The notes under the pieces were generated by a model. The model was not told the DNA's origin. It saw only the letters and a list, made by a program, of their open reading frames with translations, and ran no database searches. Positions 5,360 to 5,417 of a stretch of DNA of 5,417 bases are shown piece by piece (position 1 is the stretch's first letter; every line of letters begins with the position of its first letter). The stretch is from CAYHSY01 sp964359435 (GTDB lineage: Bacteria > Patescibacteriota > Minisyncoccia > UBA6257 > JAUSGH01), in the NCBI GenBank assembly GCA_964359435.1, contig CAYHSY010000053.1:1-5417 (forward strand). Direction: 5' to 3'. Made by a program: the position numbers and the translations under genes.

Positions 5360-5417
5360 GCGCGGGTGGCGAAACGGCAGACGCACTACCTTGAGGTGGT
5401 AGCGCCCGCAAGGGCAT
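5360..5417 (+). tRNA. tRNA-Leu (anticodon GAG), 5' part
   Basis: The acceptor 5' strand is GCGCGGG (5360-5366), followed by TG and a D stem GCG/CGC (5369-5371 with 5382-5384) around a loop containing GG. The anticodon stem CTACC/GGTAG (5386-5390 with 5398-5402) closes loop TTGAGGT with anticodon GAG at 5393-5395, which decodes CUC and CUU. A long class II variable arm follows, GCCC/GGGC (5404-5407 with 5412-5415) around GCAA, as expected for leucine tRNA. The T arm and 3' acceptor strand lie beyond the window end. Confidence 0.95.

Noticed and set aside
1..5417. Mobile element, CRISPR array, toxin-antitoxin or defence system
   Set aside because: I looked for spaced repeats, terminal inverted repeats, transposase or nuclease motifs and paired small genes, and found none. 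The tRNA genes at both ends raise the possibility of attachment sites, but no duplicated tRNA 3' end or integrase is visible.

Overview
The window looks like a stretch of chromosome from a member of the candidate phyla radiation (Patescibacteria, most likely a Parcubacteria-type lineage). This is inferred from gene content and style. A DUF4012 membrane protein sits directly behind a family-4-type glycosyltransferase. The ribosomal protein L19 gene stands alone and encodes a protein that lacks the usual N-terminal helix. tRNA genes do not encode CCA where this can be seen. Genes start within a few bases of sigma70-type promoters and have no Shine-Dalgarno sequence. Stop codons TAA, TAG and TGA are all used, so there is no sign of UGA recoding.

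Layout, left to right. (1) The 3' part of a tRNA-Val(GAC) gene, running straight into an extended -10 box and a secreted subtilisin-like serine protease (83-1273, + strand). (2) A small charged, probably coiled-coil protein (1304-1564, +). Its reading frame appears to be interrupted by a single +1 shift; the other frame continues to 1649 and adds a short CPSC-containing tail. (3) A short convergent intergenic region holding a perfect 15-bp tandem duplication (1656-1685) and a weak terminator-like hairpin. (4) A minus-strand two-gene operon read from right to left: a GT-B glycosyltransferase (4838 to 3696), then a 667-residue DUF4012 membrane protein (3721 to 1718), overlapping by 26 bases. (5) A compact divergent promoter region (about 4838-4884). 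(6) rplS (ribosomal protein L19, +), with a clear intrinsic terminator. (7) A strong consensus promoter and the 5' part of tRNA-Leu(GAG), cut by the window end.

The glycosyltransferase and the DUF4012 protein are probably translationally coupled and likely act in making or attaching a cell-surface polysaccharide; the precise substrate cannot be read from the sequence. The protease is exported and probably self-activating, with an I9-like propeptide. The protease, the L19 gene and tRNA-Leu share the same extended -10 core, TGCTATAAT. Both protein genes among them start 13-14 bases after that box, which suggests near-leaderless transcripts. I saw no mobile element, CRISPR array, phage gene or recognisable novel defence system. 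The most unusual items are the apparently frameshifted small gene, the tandem duplication over the terminator, the EF-hand-like loop inside the protease, and the interlocked divergent promoters.
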